From assembly GCA_026705765.1 (NCBI GenBank), contig JAPPAB010000104.1, positions 1 to 64,000 of the forward strand: 64,000 bases of DNA, in the 5' to 3' direction. Each line of letters starts with the position of its first letter. Position 1 is the stretch's first letter. Below are positions 42,825 through 52,377 of the stretch, piece by piece. The stretch comes from Gemmatimonadota bacterium. Lineage in GTDB: Bacteria; Latescibacterota; UBA2968. The translations under genes and the position numbers were made by a program. The notes under the pieces are model-generated. The model ran no database searches. It had not been told where the DNA came from and saw only the letters and a program-made list of their open reading frames with translations.

Positions 42825-43733
42825 TTGACCCTCACCGCCATCATCCTAATCCTCATATCCGCCTTCACTCATGTGGGCTGGAACCTGTTGTGTAAGCGGG
42901 AACACCCGTCCTCCGCCTTCTTCCTCCTGGTCAACACATTTGGGACTCTGTGCCTGATTCCCGCACTCATCCTATTCGGTTTCGCAATTCCCACATTCCC
43001 TACCTCCGTATGGCTCTTGCTTATCGCAACAGGTATTTTTCAGACCATCTACATCCTCGGCTTGGCCAACGCCTACCAGAGAGGAGACCTGTCCATCCTC
43101 TACCCCATCGCCCGGTCCTCTCCAGTCATCGTGGTCATTATCGTGACGCTCTTTTTTGACCGTGCCGACCAGGTCAGCACACAGTGCATTTGGGGCATTG
43201 CTCTGGTTGCCGTTGGAATGTTTATCCTGCCCATGAAGAATCTGAGTGATTTCCATATTGACAACTACCTGAATGCATCGGTATTGTTTGCATTGATGGC
43301 CGCCTTCGCCTCAGCCGGTTATTCGATCATCGACGACGAGGCTTTGCGCTTCCTCAGAGATACTCCCGCCCTCCCCATTGCAGGCTGGCAGGCTACGATT
43401 CTCTACGCCTTTTTCGAAGGCCTCATTACCTCTATCTGGTTGGGCGTTTGGGTTCTATTTCAAAAACGCGGTCGCATCCTGATGTGGGAAATCCTGAAAA
43501 CACGGACATCTCGCGCCCTGCTGGCAGGTACTGGCATGGCCGTCGCTTATACTCTGGTCCTGATCAGCCTGGCCTTTGTCTCAAACGTCAGCTATGTCGT
43601 TACTTTTCGCCAGATCAGCATTCCCCTGGGCACTATTTTCGGTATCCTCCTTCTCAAAGAACCCGGCTACACACCCAAATATCTCGGAACCGCCATCATC
43701 TTCACAGGACTCGTTCTCGTCGGAACCGGATAG
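42825..43733 (+). CDS. EamA/DMT-family membrane transporter
   Basis: A 302-residue inner-membrane protein with about ten hydrophobic helices in two EamA-like halves: AIILILISAFTHVGWNLLCKRE, the loop GDLSILYPIARSSPVIVVI, and late EPGYTPKYLGTAIIFTGLVLV. Such proteins export metabolites. It starts at TTG without a clear ribosome binding site, so the start is uncertain. It is followed by a methyltransferase after 34 bases; methyl-product export is a possible link. Confidence 0.8.
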   Translation: MTLTAIILILISAFTHVGWNLLCKREHPSSAFFLLVNTFGTLCLIPALILFGFAIPTFPTSVWLLLIATGIFQTIYILGLANAYQRGDLSILYPIARSSPVIVVIIVTLFFDRADQVSTQCIWGIALVAVGMFILPMKNLSDFHIDNYLNASVLFALMAAFASAGYSIIDDEALRFLRDTPALPIAGWQATILYAFFEGLITSIWLGVWVLFQKRGRILMWEILKTRTSRALLAGTGMAVAYTLVLISLAFVSNVSYVVTFRQISIPLGTIFGILLLKEPGYTPKYLGTAIIFTGLVLVGTG

Positions 43734-43767
43734 AGGAAACGCATAACACAGATCACAAAGGAGACCC

Positions 43768-44430
43768 ATGCCATTCAAAATCGCTGACGATCCAGAGACC
43801 GATTATCGGGACCTGGTAAGGGCCGCTTATAACCGGTGTGCGAGGGATTACGCTGGGCAAAGGCGTACCACGCCTGAAGCGGAGCTCAACTTGATAACTG
43901 AGCATCTGATATCTGGCTCAAAAGTCCTTGATGTTGGATGTGGTGCTGGTATCCCGGTTGCACAACATCTTGCCGGGACATTCAGCCTCACTGGGATCGA
44001 CATCTCCTCAAACATGATCGCTTTAGCTAAGAAAAACGTCCCCACAGCCGAATTCATCATCGCCGACGTAATGAAGACCGAATTCCCCTCAGGTAGCTTC
44101 GATGCAATTGTCAGCTTTTACGCCATCTTCCATATCCCGAGACAGGAGCACCAGGACCTCTTTCGTAGATTTGCACAATGGCTTCGGCCCGGTGGCCTCC
44201 TTCTGTTTACGGTTGCAAGGTACGACGATGGGCCTGGATATACCGAAGATGATTTCTTTGGCGGGACCATGTACTGGAGCAACTTTGGCCCCTCTACCTA
44301 CAAGAAATTTCTTATTGAGAATGGGTTTCAGATTGAACAGGAAGGTACCATAGGAGGAGGATCCAAAAGTATTGATGTGCCGGAAGAGGTTCACCCATTT
44401 TTCTTCGCCGTCAAAAGAGAGGGCTTGTAG
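43768..44430 (+). CDS. Class I SAM-dependent methyltransferase
   Basis: A 220-residue methyltransferase with DVGCGAG at residues 55-61, GIDISSNMI, FIIADVMKTEFPSGSFDAIVSFYAIFH, and WLRPGGLLLFTVA. AAGGAGACCC precedes the ATG. The EEHIPRQEH and following insertion are usual for small-molecule methyltransferases. It converges with the isochorismatase-like gene. Confidence 0.85.
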   Translation: MPFKIADDPETDYRDLVRAAYNRCARDYAGQRRTTPEAELNLITEHLISGSKVLDVGCGAGIPVAQHLAGTFSLTGIDISSNMIALAKKNVPTAEFIIADVMKTEFPSGSFDAIVSFYAIFHIPRQEHQDLFRRFAQWLRPGGLLLFTVARYDDGPGYTEDDFFGGTMYWSNFGPSTYKKFLIENGFQIEQEGTIGGGSKSIDVPEEVHPFFFAVKREGL

Positions 44431-44503
44431 ATAGGTCTTCAGCGAATAGCGTGGTCCCGGCTACGGAGCACATGATTCAGGTGCAAGCAAAAAAACACCA
44501 ATC

Positions 44504-45310
44504 CTACTCACGCTTGTCATCGCGAAACCGGAATGCTTTGCCACCTACCAACTGATCACTTGTAACGGTTGGACACCAGTATTTTTCGATGTGTTCAATC
44601 GTGAGATCCGTGCCCTGGAAATGACCTCCGTGATCACAGTGATGGGAGTCAGTCAGATCGCGACACAGAAATGGTTTCTTACCCATATAGACGAGTTGAC
44701 GAATACCAAATGGCCGACCAAGCACGCAGATGTTTGCAGCAACTCCCATCACGAGTACATTCTCAATGCGTTGAAGCAGATTATATACTTCCTGGCCATC
44801 GTCGCTGATCGCATCCTCCTCAGCAATCTCAATCGTCTCAATCTGGCGAACCCAGGACGCATAACTCTCTTTACAACAAGGCTCAAGGGTATGGCACGAG
44901 CACGGTCCTGGATTGATGATTCCAATCGGTAATGGTGACTCTTCGAGTTGGCAAATCTCGCGGGGTTGGTCCCATCCATTCCATTTGAATTCAACCGAAG
45001 CCTCTACAAAAGGCGCTTCCTCGGCCCGTTTGCGTTGTGGTGTCTTGTCGTAGAATCCCATACAACTGCTGGGAGCGTGTATGATCAGCGCGCCTTCTTT
45101 TCGAATACCTGCTATGACTTCATTCATGCGAGGTGCCATTTCAGCGACCCGTTCGGCAGTCGAAATGCAGTGATGAGTATCCCACATATCACAGATGATA
45201 ACAGCGGCTCTCGCCGGATTCCATTCTACTGTTTTTGTAGCGATTTCAAACGTGCCCGTGCTATCGTCAGGTTTCGCGCGTATGCGTGTATCCAAAGTAA
45301 ATCCAGCCAT
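44504..45310 (-). CDS. Isochorismatase-like cysteine hydrolase
   Basis: A 268-residue cysteine hydrolase-like protein: catalytic Asp in AAVIICDMWDTHH (about residues 35-47) and nucleophile Cys in MGVAANICVLGRPFGIRQL. A long insertion (SSCMGFYDKTPQRKRAEE, PCSCHTLEPCCKE) rich in Cys separates them. Members hydrolyse amides or vinyl ethers. GGAGAG within the upstream ATG codons supports 45310; an ATG four codons upstream is also possible. Confidence 0.75.
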   Translation of the reverse strand: MAGFTLDTRIRAKPDDSTGTFEIATKTVEWNPARAAVIICDMWDTHHCISTAERVAEMAPRMNEVIAGIRKEGALIIHAPSSCMGFYDKTPQRKRAEEAPFVEASVEFKWNGWDQPREICQLEESPLPIGIINPGPCSCHTLEPCCKESYASWVRQIETIEIAEEDAISDDGQEVYNLLQRIENVLVMGVAANICVLGRPFGIRQLVYMGKKPFLCRDLTDSHHCDHGGHFQGTDLTIEHIEKYWCPTVTSDQLVGGKAFRFRDDKRE

Positions 45311-45455
45311 AGCTCTCTCCATGAAAAGTCATCGATCCTTAGCATTGTAGATCACCATATATAACAGTATATTGATTGATGAAAAAAGATAAACTCTATA
45401 GCAAGCAAAGAGTCAAGGAAAAACCTCTAAAAGCCCATCTGCCATTCCACAAATT

Positions 45456-46052
45456 ATGACGCTTTGGACGATTCAATCTATGGCTGCCTGGAAGATCTTG
45501 CAGCGGAAACAAGTCCTTTTCGCCGATCAGAGATATGCAGAGGATTTGTTTCTCGACGCTTACAGGTGGACAGCAAATCAAATGAAGCACCGAATAGAAT
45601 CTAAATCTGAGATTATGTCTTTGCCTTTATGGGCCTGGTATCAATGGGATGGTATTAAAAGACGTAAACCCGATTTACGCAGCAGTGGTCATTTACCCAA
45701 AGGCCAACGCGGTGTAAGGATCGAATTCGAGCAATCAGACAAAGGAGTTTTGTTATCCGATTTTGATCTATGGCACTATGTCCTCAATTACTGGTATTTG
45801 CCTCAAACCGTGACCGAAGGAGAAGCATTTGAGGCCGAGTTATCTGAGCACAATCTGTCTTTTTTTAAGATGAAGCCTCTACCTGTTCGCGCATACCATC
45901 AACGCATAGAAGATAGTTGGAATCGTATATTTGACCTTGATTGGGTTGATGAAGAGATTTCAGAACCTTACGAAAAAAAGCGAATTCAAGCCACGTTCTG
46001 GAAGTTGCATTTTGATCAGATAAAAGATGTGCAGGTTTTCACCGCCAGATGA
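45456..46052 (+). CDS. DUF3841 protein
   Basis: A 198-residue protein with the DUF3841 signature: MTLWTIQSMAAWKILQRKQVLFADQ, AYRWTANQMKHRI, and LPLWAWYQWDGIKRRKPDLR. Function unknown; the family occurs in many bacterial accessory regions. Its last codons overlap the first bases of the phosphatase remnant at 46046. Confidence 0.7.
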   Translation: MTLWTIQSMAAWKILQRKQVLFADQRYAEDLFLDAYRWTANQMKHRIESKSEIMSLPLWAWYQWDGIKRRKPDLRSSGHLPKGQRGVRIEFEQSDKGVLLSDFDLWHYVLNYWYLPQTVTEGEAFEAELSEHNLSFFKMKPLPVRAYHQRIEDSWNRIFDLDWVDEEISEPYEKKRIQATFWKLHFDQIKDVQVFTAR

Positions 46053-46104
46053 CGAGAATGTCATTATCTTTGGGTGGTTCGTGAATTCGTTAGTGGTTTT
46101 CGAG
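46046..46104 (+). pseudogene. Internally deleted histidine-phosphatase remnant
   Basis: Bases 46046-46065 are identical to 49655-49674 (near the start of the histidine phosphatase gene at 49606), and 46066-46104 match 50192-50230 near its end (35 of 39 bases). The 517 bases that separate those parts in the intact gene are missing. The remnant ends 26 bases before the next ATG. Confidence 0.8.
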
Positions 46105-46130
46105 TCGAAAATACGTAGTAGAGATTCCAC

Positions 46131-47255
46131 ATGTTGAAGCCAGCTTTAGCCCTATTACTATGGTTCGTTTGCCTTCCCAGCGTCGCAATGGCACAAGAAA
46201 CCAGCGAATCTACCCTACCCGATGACTGGCCCGTATCAACACTTGAATCGGAAGGGATCGATCCAGAACCGATAGTTCAGGTTGCAAACCAGATACGTAG
46301 CCAGACGTACGAGAACATCCATAGCTTTCTGATCGTCAGAAATGGCAAGCTGGTATTCGAAGCGTATTACACCGGCACAGATGGTGCGAGAGGCGCGGTT
46401 GAGTTCGGCGAGCAAACCCTGCATGATACACGATCTGTTTCCAAGAGCATCACATCTACACTAATCGGCATCGCCATTGATCGTGGGTATATCGACTCTG
46501 TAGATGTGCCGATGGCTCGTTTTTTTTCGGAGTATGCCCACCACCTGACGGAAAAAAAAGAGCGAATTACCCTGAAACATCTACTGACCATGACCGCCGG
46601 ATTCAACTGGGATCAATCTGGCGCACATAACTCTGAGCCGGGTTCCCTCAATTCCGAAGCGCAGATGGAGAACGCCAGCGACTTCATAGAGTATGTGCTT
46701 TCCAGAGAACTGTCGGACGAACCAGGTTCACGATTCAACTACAACAGCGGTTGTTTCATCTTGCTCGCTGGCGTAATCAAGCGGGCATCGGGTATGCATG
46801 TGGACAAATTCGCAGATAACCATCTCTTTGCGCCACTCGAAATAGATCACTCAGAATGGTGGTACACCAAAAGTGGCCTGCCCCAAACGCATGCTGGCTT
46901 GCGACTCAGGCCGCGCGACATGGCCAAGATCGGCCAACTCTATGTAGATAATGGGCGTTTTCAGGGCAAACAGATTGTATCGGCAACCTGGATCAGCGAG
47001 TCGGCGAAGGGGCATTACAGCAACGACCGATACGGGTTTGGCTGGTGGCTCGATAATTTTCCATACCGCGGACGATCAGTTGACGTTCTTGCGGCCGAAG
47101 GAAACGGCGGTCAGTTCATCTTCGCCATCCCAGAGTTGTCTTTGGTCATCGTCTTTACGGGAGGCAACTACGGTTTGTCTGTGGCCAATCAGGCGTTCCG
47201 GATCGCGATTAATCACGTGTTGCCTGCGATCAGCGAGACAGAGAATGGCCAATAG
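46131..47255 (+). CDS. Serine hydrolase, beta-lactamase/class C type, exported
   Basis: A 374-residue exported enzyme with a signal peptide (about residues 1-23, MLKPALALLLWFVCLPSVAMA). It carries the SVSK motif (about 103-106), the FNYNSG tyrosine motif (about 203-208), and the GFGWWLDN element near the C-terminus. The family includes esterases, D-aminopeptidases and class C beta-lactamases; the substrate cannot be fixed. It follows the phosphatase debris. Confidence 0.85.
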   Translation: MLKPALALLLWFVCLPSVAMAQETSESTLPDDWPVSTLESEGIDPEPIVQVANQIRSQTYENIHSFLIVRNGKLVFEAYYTGTDGARGAVEFGEQTLHDTRSVSKSITSTLIGIAIDRGYIDSVDVPMARFFSEYAHHLTEKKERITLKHLLTMTAGFNWDQSGAHNSEPGSLNSEAQMENASDFIEYVLSRELSDEPGSRFNYNSGCFILLAGVIKRASGMHVDKFADNHLFAPLEIDHSEWWYTKSGLPQTHAGLRLRPRDMAKIGQLYVDNGRFQGKQIVSATWISESAKGHYSNDRYGFGWWLDNFPYRGRSVDVLAAEGNGGQFIFAIPELSLVIVFTGGNYGLSVANQAFRIAINHVLPAISETENGQ

Positions 47256-47288
47256 AATAACAGCAACCAGTGTCCAAACGGAGAATTC

Positions 47289-48584
47289 ATGCCAGACGTG
47301 ACCATTCAAGATCAGATTGGTGCAATTATAGAAAAAGCGATAAATGAGACCCAATTGGTGGGAGCATCAGTGGGTGTTATGCGCCACAATGAGGTCATTC
47401 AGGCGCGTGGATATGGCTATGCAGATTTAAATAAAAAAGTAAAAGCTACTGAACATACTGTTTACCGGATTGGCTCAATAACGAAACAGTTTACGGCCCT
47501 CGCCATCATGATTCTTGTTGAACAGGGCAAAGTGAACTTGAATGATATGATGGTGGACTATCTGCCCAATTATCCCCAAAAAGATCATAAAGTCACAATA
47601 GATCAGCTTCTCAACCATACATCGGGCATCAAAAGCTATACAGATATCGAGAAATTTTGGGAAATATCTGAACGCGATCTTTCCCGGCAGGAGGTCGTTG
47701 GTCTGTTCTCGTCAGAACCCGTTGAATTCTCCCCAGGTGAAAATTACCAGTACAATAACTCAGGGTATTACCTCCTGGGCTTGATAATCGAAAATGTATC
47801 TGGCATGAGCTATGCTGACTTTCTCAAAGCGAACGTATGGCAGCCTTTGGAAATGTTTGACACCTACTATTTGGGGAAAACCAAACCTATCAAGAATCTC
47901 GCAACGGGTTATGATCATAAGGATGATGAATTTGTTTTGGCGCATCCCCTCGGCATGGATAACCCATTCTCGGGCGGCTCATTGGGGTCCAGTGTATTAG
48001 ACCTACTGAAATGGCAGACTGCACTAAACGAGAATCGACTCATATCACGACAAAGCTATAATAAGATGATTGAGCCAGGTCTTTTAAGGAATGGGAAACA
48101 TACTACATACGGATATGGTTTTTTTCTAAGCAATCTCAATGGGTATCGCAAAATTGAGCATGGCGGAACCATAAACGGATTTCGTGCCCAATTATCTGCT
48201 TATCCCGATGATGGTCTTACTGTCACTGTATTGTGCAATCTCAACTCTGCTCCACAAGCACAACTTGAGAGTCAAGTTTCACGCCTGATGTTGGGGATTC
48301 CTGAAATCGTAATTGATGAGATCCAGGTGTCAGAAGATAACCTCGAAATCTATACGGGCACTTACAAGTGGAGGTCAACTATGGCACCCGTGCCATTCCC
48401 AGTATCAGTTGCAGAAGGTACACTCAGAGTAAGTGGTCGTTCACTTCGAGCCATAGGAAATCATACCTTTGTTTTTTCTACCGATCCGTATTACACAGTG
48501 ACTTTCACCGTTAAAGATGGCAAATCTATAAACTTTCGAGCTGAGAGGGAGGGGCAAGTAACGGATGCCCTTCGATACGAATGA
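47289..48584 (+). CDS. Serine hydrolase, beta-lactamase/class C type
   Basis: A 431-residue serine hydrolase without a signal peptide: SITK nucleophile motif at about residues 62-65, YNNSGY near 157, GYGFFLSN near 278, and an extra C-terminal beta-barrel domain (about 340-431) as found in D-aminopeptidase-like proteins. It is 33 bases after the previous serine hydrolase but only distantly similar. Its stop overlaps the following kinase start. Confidence 0.85.
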   Translation: MPDVTIQDQIGAIIEKAINETQLVGASVGVMRHNEVIQARGYGYADLNKKVKATEHTVYRIGSITKQFTALAIMILVEQGKVNLNDMMVDYLPNYPQKDHKVTIDQLLNHTSGIKSYTDIEKFWEISERDLSRQEVVGLFSSEPVEFSPGENYQYNNSGYYLLGLIIENVSGMSYADFLKANVWQPLEMFDTYYLGKTKPIKNLATGYDHKDDEFVLAHPLGMDNPFSGGSLGSSVLDLLKWQTALNENRLISRQSYNKMIEPGLLRNGKHTTYGYGFFLSNLNGYRKIEHGGTINGFRAQLSAYPDDGLTVTVLCNLNSAPQAQLESQVSRLMLGIPEIVIDEIQVSEDNLEIYTGTYKWRSTMAPVPFPVSVAEGTLRVSGRSLRAIGNHTFVFSTDPYYTVTFTVKDGKSINFRAEREGQVTDALRYE

Positions 48585-49507
48585 AGTTTCTGAATCCAAC
48601 ATTTGAGGAAAACAGGTTAAACCTCATTGAATATTTGTCTATTGCAGTTGGTAAAGAAATCATCGGCCTCAGAAGACAGCCCCAACCTACGACAGGAGGC
48701 ATAGAGAATCGCAATTACTATATCTATGCAAAAACGGATGGTGGAAATGTTGATTTCGTTCTACGATGCGAACCCGAACATATCCCCCAATGGCGAAAAA
48801 GCTATGATCTGTATAATCTTCACCGAGAATTCTTGATTTTACAGGAACTACATAAACTAAATCTAAAGCTTCACACCCCCCAAGTTTGGGGATTTGATCA
48901 TGGAGAAACTTTTGGTGTCCCCAGTTTTCTGATGGAATGTCTGCCTGGCAAGCATCTAAAATGGACATTCCATCCGTCCTATAGCGACCAATTGGTTTCA
49001 CAACTGGCAGAGTTGATTGCATATATTTCTACTATCGACTACAGGGAATCCGATAGTCTCGAATCTATTCTCCCCGTTCGCACAATGTGTAGCAACCTTA
49101 CCTGGTTAGATGAGAACTCTCGCACATTTAGAAATGATCCATTGGTGAAATATTCGCTCTTCTGGCTGAGTGAACGGCTTCCAAATGCTCGTCCTCTAAC
49201 CTTTTGTCACGGAGATCCAAACCCACAAAATTTTCTTCATAAAAATGGTGTTATATATGCTGCCATAGATTGGGAATTTGCTTGTTTGAAAAATGATCCA
49301 CTCGGTGAAATTCTATGCGTAGGTTGGTTACACCAAAAACCGGAACTTAAGACCATTTTTTGTCAGGCATTTGGCAGGGATGTTTCGGAGCTACTATGGT
49401 TTGAAGTGTGTGGATTATTTGGTGCAACATACGTGAATGTTAATAAGAAGAATTTCGAAGTAAATAGGGAAAAACTTACTCAACTTGTGAGCTACAGGAA
49501 ACACTGA
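48581..49507 (+). CDS. Aminoglycoside-phosphotransferase-fold kinase (APH family)
   Basis: A 308-residue kinase with catalytic loop CHGDPNPQNF (about residues 209-218) and metal-binding AIDWEFA (about 227-232). The N-lobe GGIENRNYYIYAKTDGG loop is typical. The ATG overlaps the previous stop (ATGA). The substrate could be an antibiotic or a polar metabolite. The gene is AT-richer than the flanking methyltransferases. Confidence 0.85.
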   Translation: MKFLNPTFEENRLNLIEYLSIAVGKEIIGLRRQPQPTTGGIENRNYYIYAKTDGGNVDFVLRCEPEHIPQWRKSYDLYNLHREFLILQELHKLNLKLHTPQVWGFDHGETFGVPSFLMECLPGKHLKWTFHPSYSDQLVSQLAELIAYISTIDYRESDSLESILPVRTMCSNLTWLDENSRTFRNDPLVKYSLFWLSERLPNARPLTFCHGDPNPQNFLHKNGVIYAAIDWEFACLKNDPLGEILCVGWLHQKPELKTIFCQAFGRDVSELLWFEVCGLFGATYVNVNKKNFEVNREKLTQLVSYRKH

Positions 49508-49605
49508 CTTATTATCTCGGGAGATAATCTACGAGAGCTCGTGGATAAATCTTTATGCCGACAAGATGGGGTTTCTCCTCTTCTGATTGATGATGGAGTT
49601 ATTTT

Positions 49606-50244
49606 ATGAATAGTGATATTAAGATTACGTTCATGCGTCACGGACGCTCTCGAGCAGATGACGAGAATGTCATTGAGGGCCGATATGATGCACCTCTTAC
49701 AGACGTGGGTCGTGAACAAGCTGAAGTCCGAGCACAGGAACTGAAGGCGAGAGAGATCAAATTTGACAGGCTTATTGCAAGCCCATTAAAGCGTGCCCAC
49801 GAGACAGCCCAAATTGTAGGTAACATCCTGGGTATAGGTGTCGAGCTCGATGAAGACTGGACGGAAAAGGATAATGGCCCGATTGCAGGTCTGCCACATC
49901 AGATCGCCAGAGCCAGGTATCCATTACCTGCTTTTCATAATCCCTTTCAACCCCATGTTGTAAGTGCAGATTCTGGGGAGAGCGCCTGGGCATTTCACTG
50001 TCGAGCCGCACGGGCGCTGGAGAAAGTAATCAGACAGGGAAAAGGGCGCTATCTGGTGGTCGCACACGGAGGTATTTTAAATGCCGCGTTGCGTTGCATA
50101 GTTGGTGCACAGCCAGCAGTCAGTGGCCAGGGGATTGAGTTTTCCTTTGGAGATACAGGATACATTCAAACGCTTTATAAACCAGATCAACATCTTTGGG
50201 TGATCCGTGAATTCGTTTATGGTTTTCGAGAGGCACAAGAGTGA
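49606..50244 (+). CDS. Histidine phosphatase (phosphoglycerate-mutase family)
   Basis: A 212-residue enzyme with the phospho-His motif FMRHGRS (R11 H12 G13), EGRYDAPLTDVGREQA, and the second His in VVAHGGIL. It removes phosphate from a small molecule. Parts of its 5' and 3' ends are duplicated in the debris at 46046-46104. Its stop overlaps the GTG of the next GNAT gene. Confidence 0.85.
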   Translation: MNSDIKITFMRHGRSRADDENVIEGRYDAPLTDVGREQAEVRAQELKAREIKFDRLIASPLKRAHETAQIVGNILGIGVELDEDWTEKDNGPIAGLPHQIARARYPLPAFHNPFQPHVVSADSGESAWAFHCRAARALEKVIRQGKGRYLVVAHGGILNAALRCIVGAQPAVSGQGIEFSFGDTGYIQTLYKPDQHLWVIREFVYGFREAQE

Positions 50245-51005
50245 ACATCGCACAACTGGATCCAGCGGATTTCACCGAACTCGCGGATACTCTGGGTGAT
50301 ACCCCCGAGACTGTAGTGGCAGTACACCTTCTGAGAAAAAAACTGTGCAAGGCTTTTGTCGCGGGAAGTCCCACCTCCTTCAGCGCAGCTATTGTCCAGG
50401 GCTACTTCGATTCAGAAGAACCCAGGGGATTTGGGACCGAGGCGCGAGCACTTTGGGAATTGCTTCAGTTGGTGGAGGGTTGGGATTGTATAGGTGTGAA
50501 TCGACAATGCGCCAAATCGCTTGGTGATCTGATAGAGAATTCCAACGGAGTAAAAGTGCGCTACTACGGCGATGTTTATCATTCGTTGACAAGGCCAGTT
50601 CGACTGTTCACCAGTGAATATGTCCGCGAATTGACTACGCAGGACCGAAACTTAATTGCATCCGCACCCATCGAAATACAGGGTGGTGGTTACGAGGATA
50701 TGGAAACAATGCTCTCAGAGGGAATTGTGGCGGGCGCTGTTGATGCGGATCAATTGGTGTCCATAGCTCACACAAGCGGCGTCACTGATCTTCACGGTGA
50801 GATTGGCGTTGGAACTCTCGAACCCTGGCGCAAAATGGGCCTGTGTAGTGCCGCCGCCTCGATAGTATCGAATCGGCTTCAGAAAGAAGGACGAGTTCCC
50901 GTTTGGAGTACAGGAGAGGATAATTTTGCCTCATTGCGAGTTGCAGCAAAACTTGGTTTTCAAGAGGTCTCCCGCAGGACCTACGTGATTCCGATCAAAA
51001 ATTGA
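50241..51005 (+). CDS. GNAT acetyltransferase (PF12746/FR47-like)
   Basis: A 254-residue two-domain acetyltransferase: an N-terminal half (LADTLGDTPETVVAVHLLRKKLCKA) and a C-terminal GNAT fold with IGVGTLEPWRKMGLCSAAASIVSNRL and NFASLRVAAKLGF. GTG start overlaps the previous stop (GTGA). Similar in layout to the gene at 18249. Substrate unknown. Confidence 0.8.
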   Translation: MNIAQLDPADFTELADTLGDTPETVVAVHLLRKKLCKAFVAGSPTSFSAAIVQGYFDSEEPRGFGTEARALWELLQLVEGWDCIGVNRQCAKSLGDLIENSNGVKVRYYGDVYHSLTRPVRLFTSEYVRELTTQDRNLIASAPIEIQGGGYEDMETMLSEGIVAGAVDADQLVSIAHTSGVTDLHGEIGVGTLEPWRKMGLCSAAASIVSNRLQKEGRVPVWSTGEDNFASLRVAAKLGFQEVSRRTYVIPIKN

Positions 51006-51085
51006 ACAAGCCTTAATAATCAGAAGACGCGCGATAAGATTTCTGCAAAATTTAGTTCTGGTGTAACACACAAGGAGCAAGTCAC

Positions 51086-51712
51086 TTGAAAGAAAACGCT
51101 CAGATTTGGGACCCGCTCTCCCCCACGGAGGCACAGGAACTATTCTCTGGGCTATCTGCACCCTGGTGGATTTCTGGCGGATGGGCCATTGACCTCTTTA
51201 TCGGTCACCAGACACGTCCTCATGGGGACCTGGACGTTCTGATCCTTAGAGACGATCAAATCATATTCCAGGAACACCTTTCTAATTGGGATCTAAGCGA
51301 CAGGAGATCGCCAGAGTTTACGACGTGGTCCAAAGGCGAATTCCTGGATCCACCCATTAATGACATTTGGGGGCGCCGTACACCGGAATCGCCCTGGGCA
51401 ATCCAATTGATGCTTATGGAAACAGACGGGGATTCGTGGGTTTTCCGTCGTGAACCGAAGATCACCGGACCAATTTCCTCCCTGGGACGAATAGCCAAAT
51501 CCGGAATACCTTACCTCTCTCCGCAGATTCAGCTTCTCTATAAAGCGAACAACCTACAGATTGATCGGAACAACGCCGACTTCAAGAATACTCTGCCGCA
51601 CCTCAATTACGAGGAAGCTGCGTGGCTAAAACGAAGTTTGGAGCGATGCTATCCTGGACACGAGTGGATATTAAAGCTGAGTCAAAGAATGAAAGCCCTG
51701 AAGCAAATCTGA
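51086..51712 (+). CDS. Nucleotidyltransferase, aminoglycoside-2''-adenylyltransferase-like
   Basis: A 208-residue protein with the ANT(2'')-like site WISGGWAIDLFIG, then TRPHGDLDV (GG at 31-32, D48 and D50), which binds nucleotide and two Mg ions. AAGGAG at 51072-51077 supports the TTG start. Known members add AMP to aminoglycosides; whether this one does is untested. The C-terminal KANNLQIDRNNADFKNTLPHL also fits the family. Confidence 0.8.
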   Translation: MKENAQIWDPLSPTEAQELFSGLSAPWWISGGWAIDLFIGHQTRPHGDLDVLILRDDQIIFQEHLSNWDLSDRRSPEFTTWSKGEFLDPPINDIWGRRTPESPWAIQLMLMETDGDSWVFRREPKITGPISSLGRIAKSGIPYLSPQIQLLYKANNLQIDRNNADFKNTLPHLNYEEAAWLKRSLERCYPGHEWILKLSQRMKALKQI

Positions 51713-51757
51713 GCTATTTCGTGCGCGTTTTTCTGCCTCAAAGAGAGGAGAGCCTAA

Positions 51758-52357
51758 ATGAGTACGTGGCGCGAATTGACATTCCCGACCAATGCCTTAA
51801 AGGGGACGGTAATCGTTATTGAGGATGACCGCGCGAACATACTTGCCGATCCACTGCGTTGGCTCATCCTCGAAACCCTTGGCGATGGAAAGTCGGTTGC
51901 AGAAATTTCGCAGACATTGGAAATTACTGATGCCCGGGTGCTATACCACTTAAAAAAGCTGGCACAAACAGGTGTCGTACATTTGAAGAAATATGAAACC
52001 GACCCCAATGAATGGCGTTGTTCGCCAGCAGCGGGTAAGATTCGCGTTCGAGAGGATCTCCTGGCGAACAAACAAATTGCCGAAGCTATGCCAACCGATG
52101 TTGTCAAACAGTTCAATCAAGCATTTCGCGAAGTTGCCGAGGGCCTGTACGGTTCGACATTCCAGACATCCGTCAATCACAACCGCGCGCGGCTATCTGA
52201 AGAACAGGCATCCGAATTCAGTTGTCGATTATTGGCACTTATAGAAGAATACTTTCCGCCCGGAAAAGGAGACCGCTCAGGTATCAAATACGGATTTTAC
52301 GGAATTCTCACACCGATTGATCTTCATCCTCTTGGCGACACTGAAACTGAGGAGTAA
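51758..52357 (+). CDS. ArsR-type transcriptional regulator
   Basis: A 199-residue protein with an N-terminal winged helix-turn-helix (LADPLRWLILETLGDGKSVAEISQTLEI, then ARVLYHLKKLAQTGVV, residues about 30-75) and a C-terminal domain of about 115 residues of unknown ligand specificity. It precedes an FAD oxidoreductase by 20 bases and may control that gene. Confidence 0.8.
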   Translation: MSTWRELTFPTNALKGTVIVIEDDRANILADPLRWLILETLGDGKSVAEISQTLEITDARVLYHLKKLAQTGVVHLKKYETDPNEWRCSPAAGKIRVREDLLANKQIAEAMPTDVVKQFNQAFREVAEGLYGSTFQTSVNHNRARLSEEQASEFSCRLLALIEEYFPPGKGDRSGIKYGFYGILTPIDLHPLGDTETEE

Positions 52358-52377
52358 AACACAGGGAGATTGTCAAT

